Origin: Prevotellaceae bacterium
Lineage (GTDB): Bacteria; Bacteroidota; Bacteroidia; Bacteroidales; Bacteroidaceae
NCBI GenBank assembly: GCA_003150315.1
Contig: QAML01000007.1
Coordinates: 66,438 to 97,968, forward strand
Direction of reading: 5' to 3'
DNA: 31,531 nucleotides
Below, one piece after another: positions 26,318-31,531 of this stretch. The translations under genes were made by a program, and so were the position numbers. The notes beneath the pieces were generated by a model, which saw only the letters and a program-made list of their open reading frames with translations, was not told where the DNA came from and ran no database searches. Each line of letters begins with the position of its first letter. The first letter of the stretch is position 1.

Positions 26318-27004
26318 TTTTTGTGCTTAAACAACATTCGGGAAAGGGCATACATTTATTCCTGCATGTAATTTAGAGCAATAACATCAACGAATAGAAT
26401 GTTCAAGAAAATATGTGTTGTGAATTCTGTATGGAATTTATAAAAAGATAATGGTATTAGGTTGTAGTATTATGGTGCATTGTTTATGTTGTGTAATTTT
26501 CCCAAGATTGTAATGAAGAAAAAGATGAGTAGAATGTGAACGTAGTTGTTTTTGTGTAAGAATGCTGTGTAAAGATTGTGGCGAAATTATGCAGTCTTTG
26601 GTGTGAGCAGCAAATGCAATGTTTTATGTACTAAAATAATAGTGTCGGGAAATCATAAGGGACCGGATGGTTTGAGACGAAGACTGTATTGGTGAGATTT
26701 GATGTTCGAATATGTAGTTATGATATAAGCTTAATATTTTCGCCGTTTTCTTCACAGCTGTTTTGTTTTGTCGTTACCTGTAAAACTGTTTTGTTCTTTA
26801 TCACCGAGTATCGAAGTCGACAGCAATATTTTGATATATCGTGAATACATCGTTGCATAAAAACATAACATGCAAAAATATTATACAGTGGAACTTTAAG
26901 AAACTGTGGGTGAACTGCGGATTTTTTTATTCTGTATTTGATGCTTAAAGTCATGAGCGCCATTATAAGTTTTTATTTTATGGCAATAATTCAAAAATAT
27001 TATT

Positions 27005-27012
27005 TATATTTG
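27005..27012 (+). promoter_or_regulatory. -7 element upstream of the structured leader
   Basis: TATATTTG, a full TAnnTTTG match with no clear -33. A transcript from near 27019 would run about 425 nt to the T-tract at 27443, or on into the CD225 operon. Confidence 0.4.
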
Positions 27013-27018
27013 CAATGG

Positions 27019-27443
27019 CTTTCGCTATCTCTTGCGGCACTAAACTATGCAGAAAAACTGTTGTGGCGTTGTGTCCCGGTAAAAAGAGATCTGATCTGTT
27101 TGTTTCTTAGGTTCCGGAACTTTGGACAAAGATTGGAAAGGAGAGCTGTTATATAGTAAAAGCGTCTTTCTGCGCTTAGTTCTTGACTGCTTGAAACTTC
27201 GCAATTTCACAGATATTGTCAGGACTTAGCAACTGAGATGCTCATGAGATGTTTTTATAAACATCTCCCATGTTGGGTATAAATATATGTCTGTCTTTTT
27301 GCGGATGTATTCTTTGCGCAGCAAGGGGATGTAAAATATAATTACATCAGCGTGGGTTTCGTGTTGCTCGTTCTACAATATCGGGTAATGCGAAGACCTC
27401 AAGCAGTGGAACGAGCAATGATTCGATCTCCACGCTTTTTTTT
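27019..27443 (+). ncRNA. Candidate structured RNA or long 5' leader
   Basis: No gene is evident here, but hairpins are dense. ATCTCTT (27027-27033) can pair with AAGAGAT (27084-27090). GAGATGTTT (27246-27254) pairs with AAACATCTC (27259-27267). GATGTAA (27328-27334) pairs with TTACATC (27342-27348). Then comes a long hairpin, AGCGTGG (27349-27355) with CCACGCT (27430-27436), enclosing a perfect 10-bp stem TTGCTCGTTC (27364-27373) with GAACGAGCAA (27409-27418). Eight T residues (27436-27443) follow, as at an intrinsic terminator. The sequence lacks the tmRNA, SRP RNA and RNase P hallmarks I looked for. It may be an independent small RNA (6S-like RNAs are long hairpins) or an attenuating leader of the next operon. 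Confidence 0.45.
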
Positions 27444-27474
27444 GTATGACTACCGTTGAAAACATAATCTAAAA

Positions 27475-27499
27475 TACCGAAACTGGAGGTCTTTTGGTA
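27475..27499 (+). promoter_or_regulatory. Leader hairpin presenting GGAGG in its loop
   Basis: TACCGAAA (27475-27482) pairs with TTTTGGTA (27492-27499; one G-U pair), leaving the 9-nt loop CTGGAGGTC. The loop holds an anti-16S-like GGAGG. GAGGTC in the loop (27486-27491) is the exact complement of GACCTC in the large loop of the upstream hairpin (27395-27400), so a kissing interaction is possible. It lies 15 nt before the CD225 start codon. Confidence 0.4.
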
Positions 27500-27513
27500 A
27501 AAAAACAATAGTC

Positions 27514-27810
27514 ATGGAACAATTTGATAGCGAAAAACAATCAAGAAATTATCAACCTGCAAAACCAAACAACAATATGGCATTAGCCATTATAACTACG
27601 GCTTTGTTCTGTTTGCCTTTAGGTATCGTGGGCATTGTTAAAGCCAATAAAGTAAACCACCTTTATTATAAAGGTCAGTATGAGGCTGCCTATATAGTGG
27701 CAAAAGATGCAAAGAATTACAGTATTATAGGAATTGCTGTTGGAGCAGCATTTCAAATTATTATGGTTGTTTTATTTTTCTTCTTGGGATTATTATCAGC
27801 GATTCTCTAA
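27514..27810 (+). CDS. CD225/dispanin-family membrane protein
   Basis: A 98-aa protein with a polar, proline- and asparagine-containing N-terminus and a CD225/dispanin domain (about 22-98): a first membrane segment ALAIITTALFCLPLGIVGIV, the conserved loop KANKVNHLYYKGQYEAAYIVAKDAKNYSIIG, and a second segment VGAAFQIIMVVLFFFLGLL. Animal relatives (IFITM proteins) stiffen membranes; the bacterial role is unknown. It is the first of three tightly packed membrane-protein genes. GGAGG 25 nt upstream is too far for ordinary Shine-Dalgarno use and sits in a hairpin loop. Confidence 0.85.
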   Translation: MEQFDSEKQSRNYQPAKPNNNMALAIITTALFCLPLGIVGIVKANKVNHLYYKGQYEAAYIVAKDAKNYSIIGIAVGAAFQIIMVVLFFFLGLLSAIL

Positions 27811-28185
27811 TTGAAAAAATACCAAATATTGTGTATAACAGCGACCATTGCGGCAGTGATTGTGCTATATAAGTTCAATCCTGTCGCATATGGCTTTTGG
27901 CCTAAGTGTCCTTTAAAATTGCTTACGGGCTTATCGTGTCCCGCATGTGGAATACAGCGTTTCGTTCACGCCTTTACCAATGGAAAATTCATAGAAGCCA
28001 TACGCTATAATTATTTCCTTGTCTATTCTTTGCCCTACGCCCTGTCTTTGGTGTTTGTGAATCTTATGCCGAAGTGTCGGTTTCGGAATAATTTTATACA
28101 CATACTTGAAGGAAACGTGGCAGTTCGTGCATATGTAGTTTTGTTCTGCATTTGGTTTATAGTAAGAAACATACTAAACATATAG
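27811..28185 (+). CDS. DUF2752 membrane protein
   Basis: A 124-aa protein with three hydrophobic segments (about 5-20, 66-83, 107-122). It has the DUF2752 signature: PLKLLTGLSCPACGIQRFVHAFTNGKFIEAIRYNY, with a CPACG pair of Cys followed by Arg and, further on, the N-x-x-F/Y segment. The function of the family is unknown. It begins at a TTG codon immediately after the TAA of the CD225 gene, with no intergenic base, so translation is probably re-initiated by the same ribosome. An ATG start is not available near this point. Confidence 0.85.
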   Translation: MKKYQILCITATIAAVIVLYKFNPVAYGFWPKCPLKLLTGLSCPACGIQRFVHAFTNGKFIEAIRYNYFLVYSLPYALSLVFVNLMPKCRFRNNFIHILEGNVAVRAYVVLFCIWFIVRNILNI

Positions 28186-28188
28186 AAA

Positions 28189-28518
28189 ATGGATCAAGAA
28201 AAAGTACAACAGTTTGTTGCCTTGTATGGGGATAGATATCCGGAAGAGGCTTACAATAATGTAAAAAACAAATTCTCACAGATGAATCAGGATTCGGCTA
28301 CGCTGTGTGCGATGAAATCAAAAAATCCCACAACAGTTTTGCTATTGTCCATATTTATCGGCTATTTGGGTATAGACCGTATATATGTGGGAGATGTAGG
28401 TTGGGGAGTTCTTAAAATGCTGACTTGCGGAGGTGTAGGGATTTGGTGGCTGATAGATCTCTTTTTAATTACAGATGTTACTAAAAGGAAGAATTTGGAA
28501 ATGCTGGTGATGTTCTGA
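28189..28518 (+). CDS. TM2-domain membrane protein
   Basis: A 109-aa protein. The first 40 residues are soluble and helical (MDQEKVQQFVALYGDRYPEEAYNNVKNKF). The rest is a TM2 domain: two membrane segments joined by a short turn, with the signature SKNPTTVLLLSIFIGYLGIDRIYVGD, then GVLKMLTCGGVGIWWLIDLFLI. Only 3 nt separate it from the DUF2752 gene, so all three genes form one operon. The family's biochemical role is unknown. A probable terminator lies about 95 nt after the stop. Confidence 0.88.
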   Translation: MDQEKVQQFVALYGDRYPEEAYNNVKNKFSQMNQDSATLCAMKSKNPTTVLLLSIFIGYLGIDRIYVGDVGWGVLKMLTCGGVGIWWLIDLFLITDVTKRKNLEMLVMF

Positions 28519-28613
28519 ATCGATGCATGTTTTTAGTGAAAGACGTTATGCGGCTTGGGAACTTACGGATGCAGATAAATTTCTCTGTGATCCTATGCGG
28601 CACGTTATAATCT

Positions 28614-28654
28614 CCAATCTCGAGGAGTAATATCCAGAGGTTGGGGTTGTTTTT
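28614..28654 (+). terminator. Probable terminator of the CD225-DUF2752-TM2 operon
   Basis: CCAATCTC (28614-28621) pairs with GAGGTTGG (28637-28644; one G-U pair) around a 15-nt loop, followed by GGTTGTTTTT. Confidence 0.5.
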
Positions 28655-28792
28655 GAAATACGTTGGTTGGGGTCTACCGATTAGAGTGGGGAGCATGGTG
28701 GTTAATGTGAAAATGGTGGATTGACAGGGTGTTTTTTAGAGGAAATTTTGTGTTTCTGAAAGTTGTTGCTTTTCAGAAACTTATAATGGCAA

Positions 28793-28855
28793 AAAATACA
28801 AGGCATATATTTTGAAATATAAGGCACATATTTTAAAATAAGTGCCTTGTATTTT
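28793..28855. repeat. Modular palindromic repeat, locus E
   Basis: Three units end to end: forward with core CAAGGCATA (28793-28813), forward with core TAAGGCACA (28814-28834), and reverse with core AGTGCCTTG (28835-28855). The forward-forward-reverse order matches locus C. Confidence 0.85.
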
Positions 28856-29076
28856 TTATTATAAGGGGAAGCCGAAAAATAGTGTCCTGTTTGCCGTGTC
28901 GGTATATGGGGAATTGTGGCGAAAAAGTGCCGCATGGGATAGAGGGATAGGCATTTTGTATGGTTCATGTCGGATGAGGCGGTGGGCAAATGCTGTTATG
29001 TGTCGGCGGAGTGGGTTTTCGCCGGTGCACTTGGGGATAAGAGAGCGGATGTCATTGAAAAACTTTGTCTTGCGTG

Positions 29077-29106
29077 TCTGGTGTGTCGATAAATTTACTA
29101 AGTTTG
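29077..29106 (+). promoter_or_regulatory. Promoter of the small exported protein gene
   Basis: TCTG (29077-29080, one mismatch to TTTG), an 18-bp spacer and TAAGTTTG (29099-29106). Predicted transcription start is about 29113, after the GTG at 29111, so the ATG at 29135 is the likely start codon. Confidence 0.6.
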
Positions 29107-29134
29107 CTACGTGAAAAAGGTTTATTGTATTTTT

Positions 29135-29458
29135 ATGTGGCAAAGGCGTTTTGTGTTTCTTGTAATGTCGGTGATTTTCGCGGTTGCCGTTTCCGACTCG
29201 TGCGTCTCGCAAGGCGGAATGGGCAAGAATAATTACGTGGCGAGCGTTGTTACGGATACTCTTACCGTTATGCTGCCGGACTGTGAGGATGAGTTTTGCG
29301 AGGTGCGCGTTTACGGAAACGGGGCAAGGTTCTTTGCATCGGATTATGTCATTAACGGATGCGTGAAGTTCTGTATCAACACAATTCCTGCGGGAAGACA
29401 CCGCGTTTTTATCCATGCCGGGAATGTTGTGGCGGATGAAAGTTTTGTGAAAAGATGA
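29135..29458 (+). CDS. Small exported protein of unknown function
   Basis: A 107-aa protein from the ATG at 29135; the frame is open from a GTG at 29111, but the promoter rules that out. The N-terminus is basic then hydrophobic (WQRRFVFLVMSVIFAVAVSDSC), ending in a Cys at 23 that might be lipid-modified, although SDSC is a poor lipobox. The mature part has further Cys (CEDEFCEVRV and CVKFC) and ends in short beta-like strands (INTIPAGRHRVFIHAGN), resembling a small beta-sandwich. No family recognised. Monocistronic. Confidence 0.6.
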   Translation: MWQRRFVFLVMSVIFAVAVSDSCVSQGGMGKNNYVASVVTDTLTVMLPDCEDEFCEVRVYGNGARFFASDYVINGCVKFCINTIPAGRHRVFIHAGNVVADESFVKR

Positions 29459-29519
29459 TATGTTTTTGTGTCAAACTGTGAGCAACGGTGCTATTTATGG
29501 TATTTGCGTGCGCAAGTCC

Positions 29520-29550
29520 TTTCCCTCCAAAGGATTTATGCTTAATTTTG
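29520..29550 (+). promoter_or_regulatory. Promoter of the lipoprotein gene
   Basis: TTTC (29520-29523, one mismatch to TTTG), a 19-bp spacer and TAATTTTG (29543-29550). The predicted leader is about 20 nt. Confidence 0.6.
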
Positions 29551-29575
29551 CAGTTGATGCAAACATTATAAATAA

Positions 29576-30019
29576 ATGAAAAAGTTATTAGGACTAATTA
29601 CAATCATTTCGTGTGCCTTTGTTTTGGCATTGTCGTTCACATCCTGCTCTTCGGACGATGGACCTAAGATTAGCAAAAACAGTTATTACGTAGGTCTTTA
29701 TGTTACGAGCGGAAAACCGCACAGTTCCATTGCTTCTGGTGATGACGGCAGGGCGTATCTCGCTTCGGTTGACGCAAAACTTTTGGCTATTTCCAAACAG
29801 TTTGGTGCAGAACATGTAACTCAAGCCGAGGCAAAGAAGAACTATCAGAACATGGTTGCTGCAATGCAGGAACTTGCTGCTTCTGTGGCTGCCGAACCCA
29901 CTACACACACTGCAAAATTCGACTATCATTATTTCGCAGGCTATGGACCTAAGGGAATAAAAGGCGGATATATCGAAACCAAAGAGTTTGATTTGGTTTA
30001 CGACGGCATCTCCGAATAA
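29576..30019 (+). CDS. Small lipoprotein of unknown function
   Basis: A 147-aa protein with a lipoprotein signal (KKLLGLITIISCAFVLALSFTSC, lipid-modified Cys near 24). SSDD follows the Cys, which in Bacteroidetes resembles the acidic surface-export signal. The mature part has a helical middle (AEAKKNYQNMVAAMQELAASV, about 84-104) and a C-terminal strand region (AKFDYHYFAGYGPKGIKGGYIETKEFDLVYD). No family recognised. It converges on trpS and shares a terminator with it. Confidence 0.75.
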   Translation: MKKLLGLITIISCAFVLALSFTSCSSDDGPKISKNSYYVGLYVTSGKPHSSIASGDDGRAYLASVDAKLLAISKQFGAEHVTQAEAKKNYQNMVAAMQELAASVAAEPTTHTAKFDYHYFAGYGPKGIKGGYIETKEFDLVYDGISE

Positions 30020-30039
30020 GTTATTACCAGATAAATACA

Positions 30040-30074
30040 AAAAGGGCTGCATCCTTAAGTGGTGCAGCCCTTTT
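30040..30074. terminator. Bidirectional terminator between the lipoprotein gene and trpS
   Basis: AAAAGGGCTGCA (30040-30051) pairs with TGCAGCCCTTTT (30063-30074) around an 11-nt loop. The A-run on one side and T-run on the other let it work for both convergent genes, which end at 30019 (plus) and 30088 (minus). Confidence 0.9.
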
Positions 30075-30087
30075 GTTTGGTTTTATG

Positions 30088-31185
30088 TTACTGCTTTTCG
30101 GCGAAGTGTTTGGCTTGCTCTTCAATGAGTTTCTTGTCGTCGAAATAATCTATCCTCATTGCCTTGCGTACATCCGAAAGAGTTTGCGCTGCAACCTCAC
30201 GTGCCACTTCGCTTCCCTTTTTCAGTATGTCGTAAACGGCGGGTATGTCTTTCTCGAACTCTTTGCGGCGTTTGCGCATGGGTTCAAGGGTTTCTTCCAT
30301 TACCGCCTGCAAAAGTTTCTTTACCTTTACATCGCCCAGACCTCCGCGCTTGTAGTGGGCTTTCAGTTCATCAAGGTTGGCATATTCGGGAAGATAGCGT
30401 TCAAAATGTTCGTCTTTGCAAAAAGCATCGAGATAGGTGAAAACAGTGTTGCCTTCCACTTTGCCGGGGTCGGAAACTTTCAGATGATCCGGGTCTGTGT
30501 ACATGGAGCGAATCTTTTTGTTCACCTCGTCTGCGGTGTCGGACAGATAAATACAGTTGCCCAGCGATTTACTCATCTTTGCTTTTCCGTCAGTTCCCGG
30601 AAGACGCATGCTTGCTTCGTTTTCGGGCAGGAGAATCTGCGGTTCCACAAGAGTGTCTCCGTAAACGTTGTTGAAACGTCTCACAATTTCCACCGCTTGT
30701 TCTATCATGGGCTTCTGATCTTCGCCGGCGGGCACGGTGGTAGCCTTGAATGCGGTAATGTCTGCCGCCTGGCTTATGGGATAGCAGAAAAAGCCCACGG
30801 GAATCGTGGTTTCGAAGTTACGCATTTTGATTTCCGTTTTCACGGTAGGGTTTCTTTGCAGGCGCGATACGCTTACGAGGTTCATGTAATACATCGAGAG
30901 TTCGCACAACTCGGGAATCTGCGATTGAATGAACAATGTGGATTTTGCCGGGTCAAGTCCTGCCGAAAGCCAATCAAGTGCTACTTCTATAATGTTCTGA
31001 CGTATTTTTTCAGGATTCTCCATATTGTCGGTCAAAGCCTGTGCATCGGCAATAAAGATGAATATCTTTTTGAAATCTCCCGAGTTCTGAAGCTCCACAC
31101 GTCTGCGAAGCGAGCCAACATAATGCCCTATGTGAAGACGACCTGTGGGACGGTCGCCGGTAAGAATAATCTTTTCTGTATTCAT
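30088..31185 (-). CDS. trpS: Tryptophanyl-tRNA synthetase
   Basis: A class I aminoacyl-tRNA synthetase that charges tRNA-Trp. From the ATG at 31185 it is 365 aa. The frame is open to 31311, but a -7 element lies at 31206-31213 and the family start is [15 protein letters not shown], so the longer form is rejected. The HIGH motif is at 18-21 ([10 protein letters not shown]) and the KMSKS loop at 203-207 (AKMSKSLGN). Also visible are the adenylate-site [17 protein letters not shown] and the C-terminal helical anticodon-binding part. Monocistronic and convergent with the lipoprotein gene. Confidence 0.96.
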   Translation of the reverse strand: MNTEKIILTGDRPTGRLHIGHYVGSLRRRVELQNSGDFKKIFIFIADAQALTDNMENPEKIRQNIIEVALDWLSAGLDPAKSTLFIQSQIPELCELSMYYMNLVSVSRLQRNPTVKTEIKMRNFETTIPVGFFCYPISQAADITAFKATTVPAGEDQKPMIEQAVEIVRRFNNVYGDTLVEPQILLPENEASMRLPGTDGKAKMSKSLGNCIYLSDTADEVNKKIRSMYTDPDHLKVSDPGKVEGNTVFTYLDAFCKDEHFERYLPEYANLDELKAHYKRGGLGDVKVKKLLQAVMEETLEPMRKRRKEFEKDIPAVYDILKKGSEVAREVAAQTLSDVRKAMRIDYFDDKKLIEEQAKHFAEKQ

Positions 31186-31205
31186 TGCGATAAAATTTGT
31201 CGCTA

Positions 31206-31236
31206 CAAAATTACTGAAAATCGCGTTAACCGCGAA
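31206..31236 (-). promoter_or_regulatory. Promoter of trpS
   Basis: On the minus strand TAATTTTG (31206-31213) with a 19-bp spacer to TTCG (31233-31236, one mismatch to TTTG). It gives a leader of about 15 nt to the ATG at 31185. Confidence 0.6.
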
Positions 31237-31316
31237 GTACGCCGCCTTTGCATTTGAAAAAAGAGGCAAATGTGGACGAAATATTGCAAGAAAAGCATGT
31301 TTTTTGCGCAAAAAGC

Positions 31317-31346
31317 TTTGCGGTATAAAAAAAATGCCTATCTTTG
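31317..31346 (+). promoter_or_regulatory. Promoter of the tRNA-Val cluster
   Basis: TTTG (31317-31320), an exact 18-bp spacer and TATCTTTG (31339-31346), 22 nt before the first tRNA base. Both boxes match the Bacteroidetes consensus. Confidence 0.75.
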
Positions 31347-31367
31347 CACCGCTTTTGCAGCGGGAAC

Positions 31368-31442
31368 GGGCGTTTAGCTCAGCTGGTTCAGAGCATCTGC
31401 CTTACAAGCAGAGGGTCGGCGGTTCGAATCCGTCAACGCCCA
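31368..31442 (+). tRNA. tRNA-Val(TAC)
   Basis: 75 nt. The acceptor stem GGGCGTT pairs with AACGCCC, discriminator A. D-arm is TAGCTCAGCTGG. The anticodon stem TCTGC/GCAGA encloses CTTACAA, giving anticodon TAC. The T-arm is CGGCGGTTCGAATCCGTC. CCA is not encoded. It is followed after 39 nt by an identical second copy. Confidence 0.95.
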
Positions 31443-31481
31443 CTAAAAAATTTCCCAATCCCGCTTGCAGATATGCACTTA

Positions 31482-31531
31482 GGGCGTTTAGCTCAGCTGG
31501 TTCAGAGCATCTGCCTTACAAGCAGAGGGTC
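31482..31531 (+). tRNA. tRNA-Val(TAC), second copy, cut by window edge
   Basis: The first 50 nt, from GGGCGTT through the anticodon arm, are identical to the preceding tRNA-Val(TAC). The gene runs off the right end. The two copies probably share a transcript, since no promoter lies in the 39-nt spacer. Confidence 0.9.

Larger units (their letters stand above)
25771..27004. other. AT-rich gene-poor region
   Basis: About 1.2 kb, distinctly more AT-rich than its surroundings, without a convincing intact gene on either strand. Contents: a 12-nt direct repeat GAGACGTATAAA at 25873-25884 and 26133-26144, a complete promoter at 26021-26050 with a possible decayed small gene behind it, and another repeated 12-mer CAAAAATATTAT at 26873 and 26992. 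An 81-codon minus-strand frame at 26718-26963 has no recognisable domain. This may be degraded accessory DNA or unrecognised non-coding RNA. Confidence 0.5.
28519..29134. other. Intergenic region after the TM2 gene
   Basis: A 616-bp stretch without a credible gene. It holds the probable operon terminator, a perfect 10-bp inverted repeat GTTTCTGAAA (28752-28761) with TTTCAGAAAC (28771-28780), repeat locus E directly after that, and the promoter of the next gene near 29100. Bases 28861-29075 show nothing recognisable. Confidence 0.5.

Noticed and set aside
26718..26963. 81-codon minus-strand frame in the gene-poor region
   Set aside because: There is a -7-like element (26873-26880) and an internal ATG at 26855, but no -33, no family resemblance and a strongly AT-driven composition.
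26938..27156. 72-codon plus-strand frame
   Set aside because: It runs across the -7 element at 27005-27012 and into the structured RNA block; composition is not protein-like.
27349..27443. SRP RNA, tmRNA or RNase P RNA
   Set aside because: The conserved SRP loop, a tag reading frame with tRNA-like ends, and the RNase P core sequence were all looked for and not found.
28693..28860. Repeat locus E as a CRISPR fragment
   Set aside because: Units abut without spacers, occur in both orientations and are palindromic throughout; no cas genes are present.
30073..31257. 394-codon plus-strand frame opposite trpS
   Set aside because: It is the antisense of trpS, with no domain-like content.
31186..31311. 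42-residue N-terminal extension of TrpS
   Set aside because: The extension contains the predicted promoter, and the family start and HIGH motif spacing fit the ATG at 31185.

Overview
The window looks like chromosomal DNA from a member of the Bacteroidales, probably near Prevotella or Muribaculaceae. Supporting signs are: start regions carrying the Bacteroidetes -7 element TAnnTTTG, several with a TTTG-like -33 element about 18 bp upstream; almost no Shine-Dalgarno sequences; a lipoprotein with acidic residues straight after the lipobox Cys; a GH106-type glycosidase; and the gene orders clpP-clpX-recQ and guaB-PPIase-surA-ostA-mutL. The genus is inference. No phage, transposase, CRISPR array or rRNA was seen.

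Layout. 1-3443: a large secreted GH106-like alpha-L-rhamnosidase (minus). 3867-5624: a minus-strand translation cluster, rplY (L25/Ctc), pth and an hslR-like S4 protein. 5822-7072: a plus-strand ATP-grasp-like gene of unknown function, converging on uvrA (7064-9862, minus). 10479-14706: clpP-clpX (overlapping) and recQ, closed by a strong terminator, then a PAP2 phosphatase (14915-15700). 16146-24063: guaB, two parvulin-type periplasmic prolyl isomerases, an OstA/LptA-like protein and mutL, read as one long run. 24478-25659: a probably abundant OmpA-family porin with two tandem terminators. 25717-27513: a 1.8-kb AT-rich stretch with no convincing intact gene, but with promoters, hairpins and a structured leader. 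27514-28518: a tight three-gene membrane operon (CD225/dispanin, DUF2752, TM2). 29135-30019: two small orphan exported proteins. 30088-31185: trpS (minus). 31368-end: tRNA-Val(TAC) and the start of a second identical copy.

Most genes are housekeeping: protein quality control (ClpXP, SurA-like PPIases), envelope assembly (OstA-like, SurA, OmpA, PAP2), DNA repair (UvrA, RecQ, MutL), purine synthesis (GuaB) and translation (L25, Pth, HslR-like, TrpS, tRNA-Val).

The less ordinary material is non-coding. Five intergenic loci carry arrays of a 21-nt modular palindromic unit, in direct and inverted order. The gene-poor region ends in a leader RNA in which two hairpin loops are complementary to each other, just before the CD225-DUF2752-TM2 operon. 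These are the best candidates for undescribed biology here. All calls come from reading the sequence alone, without database searches.
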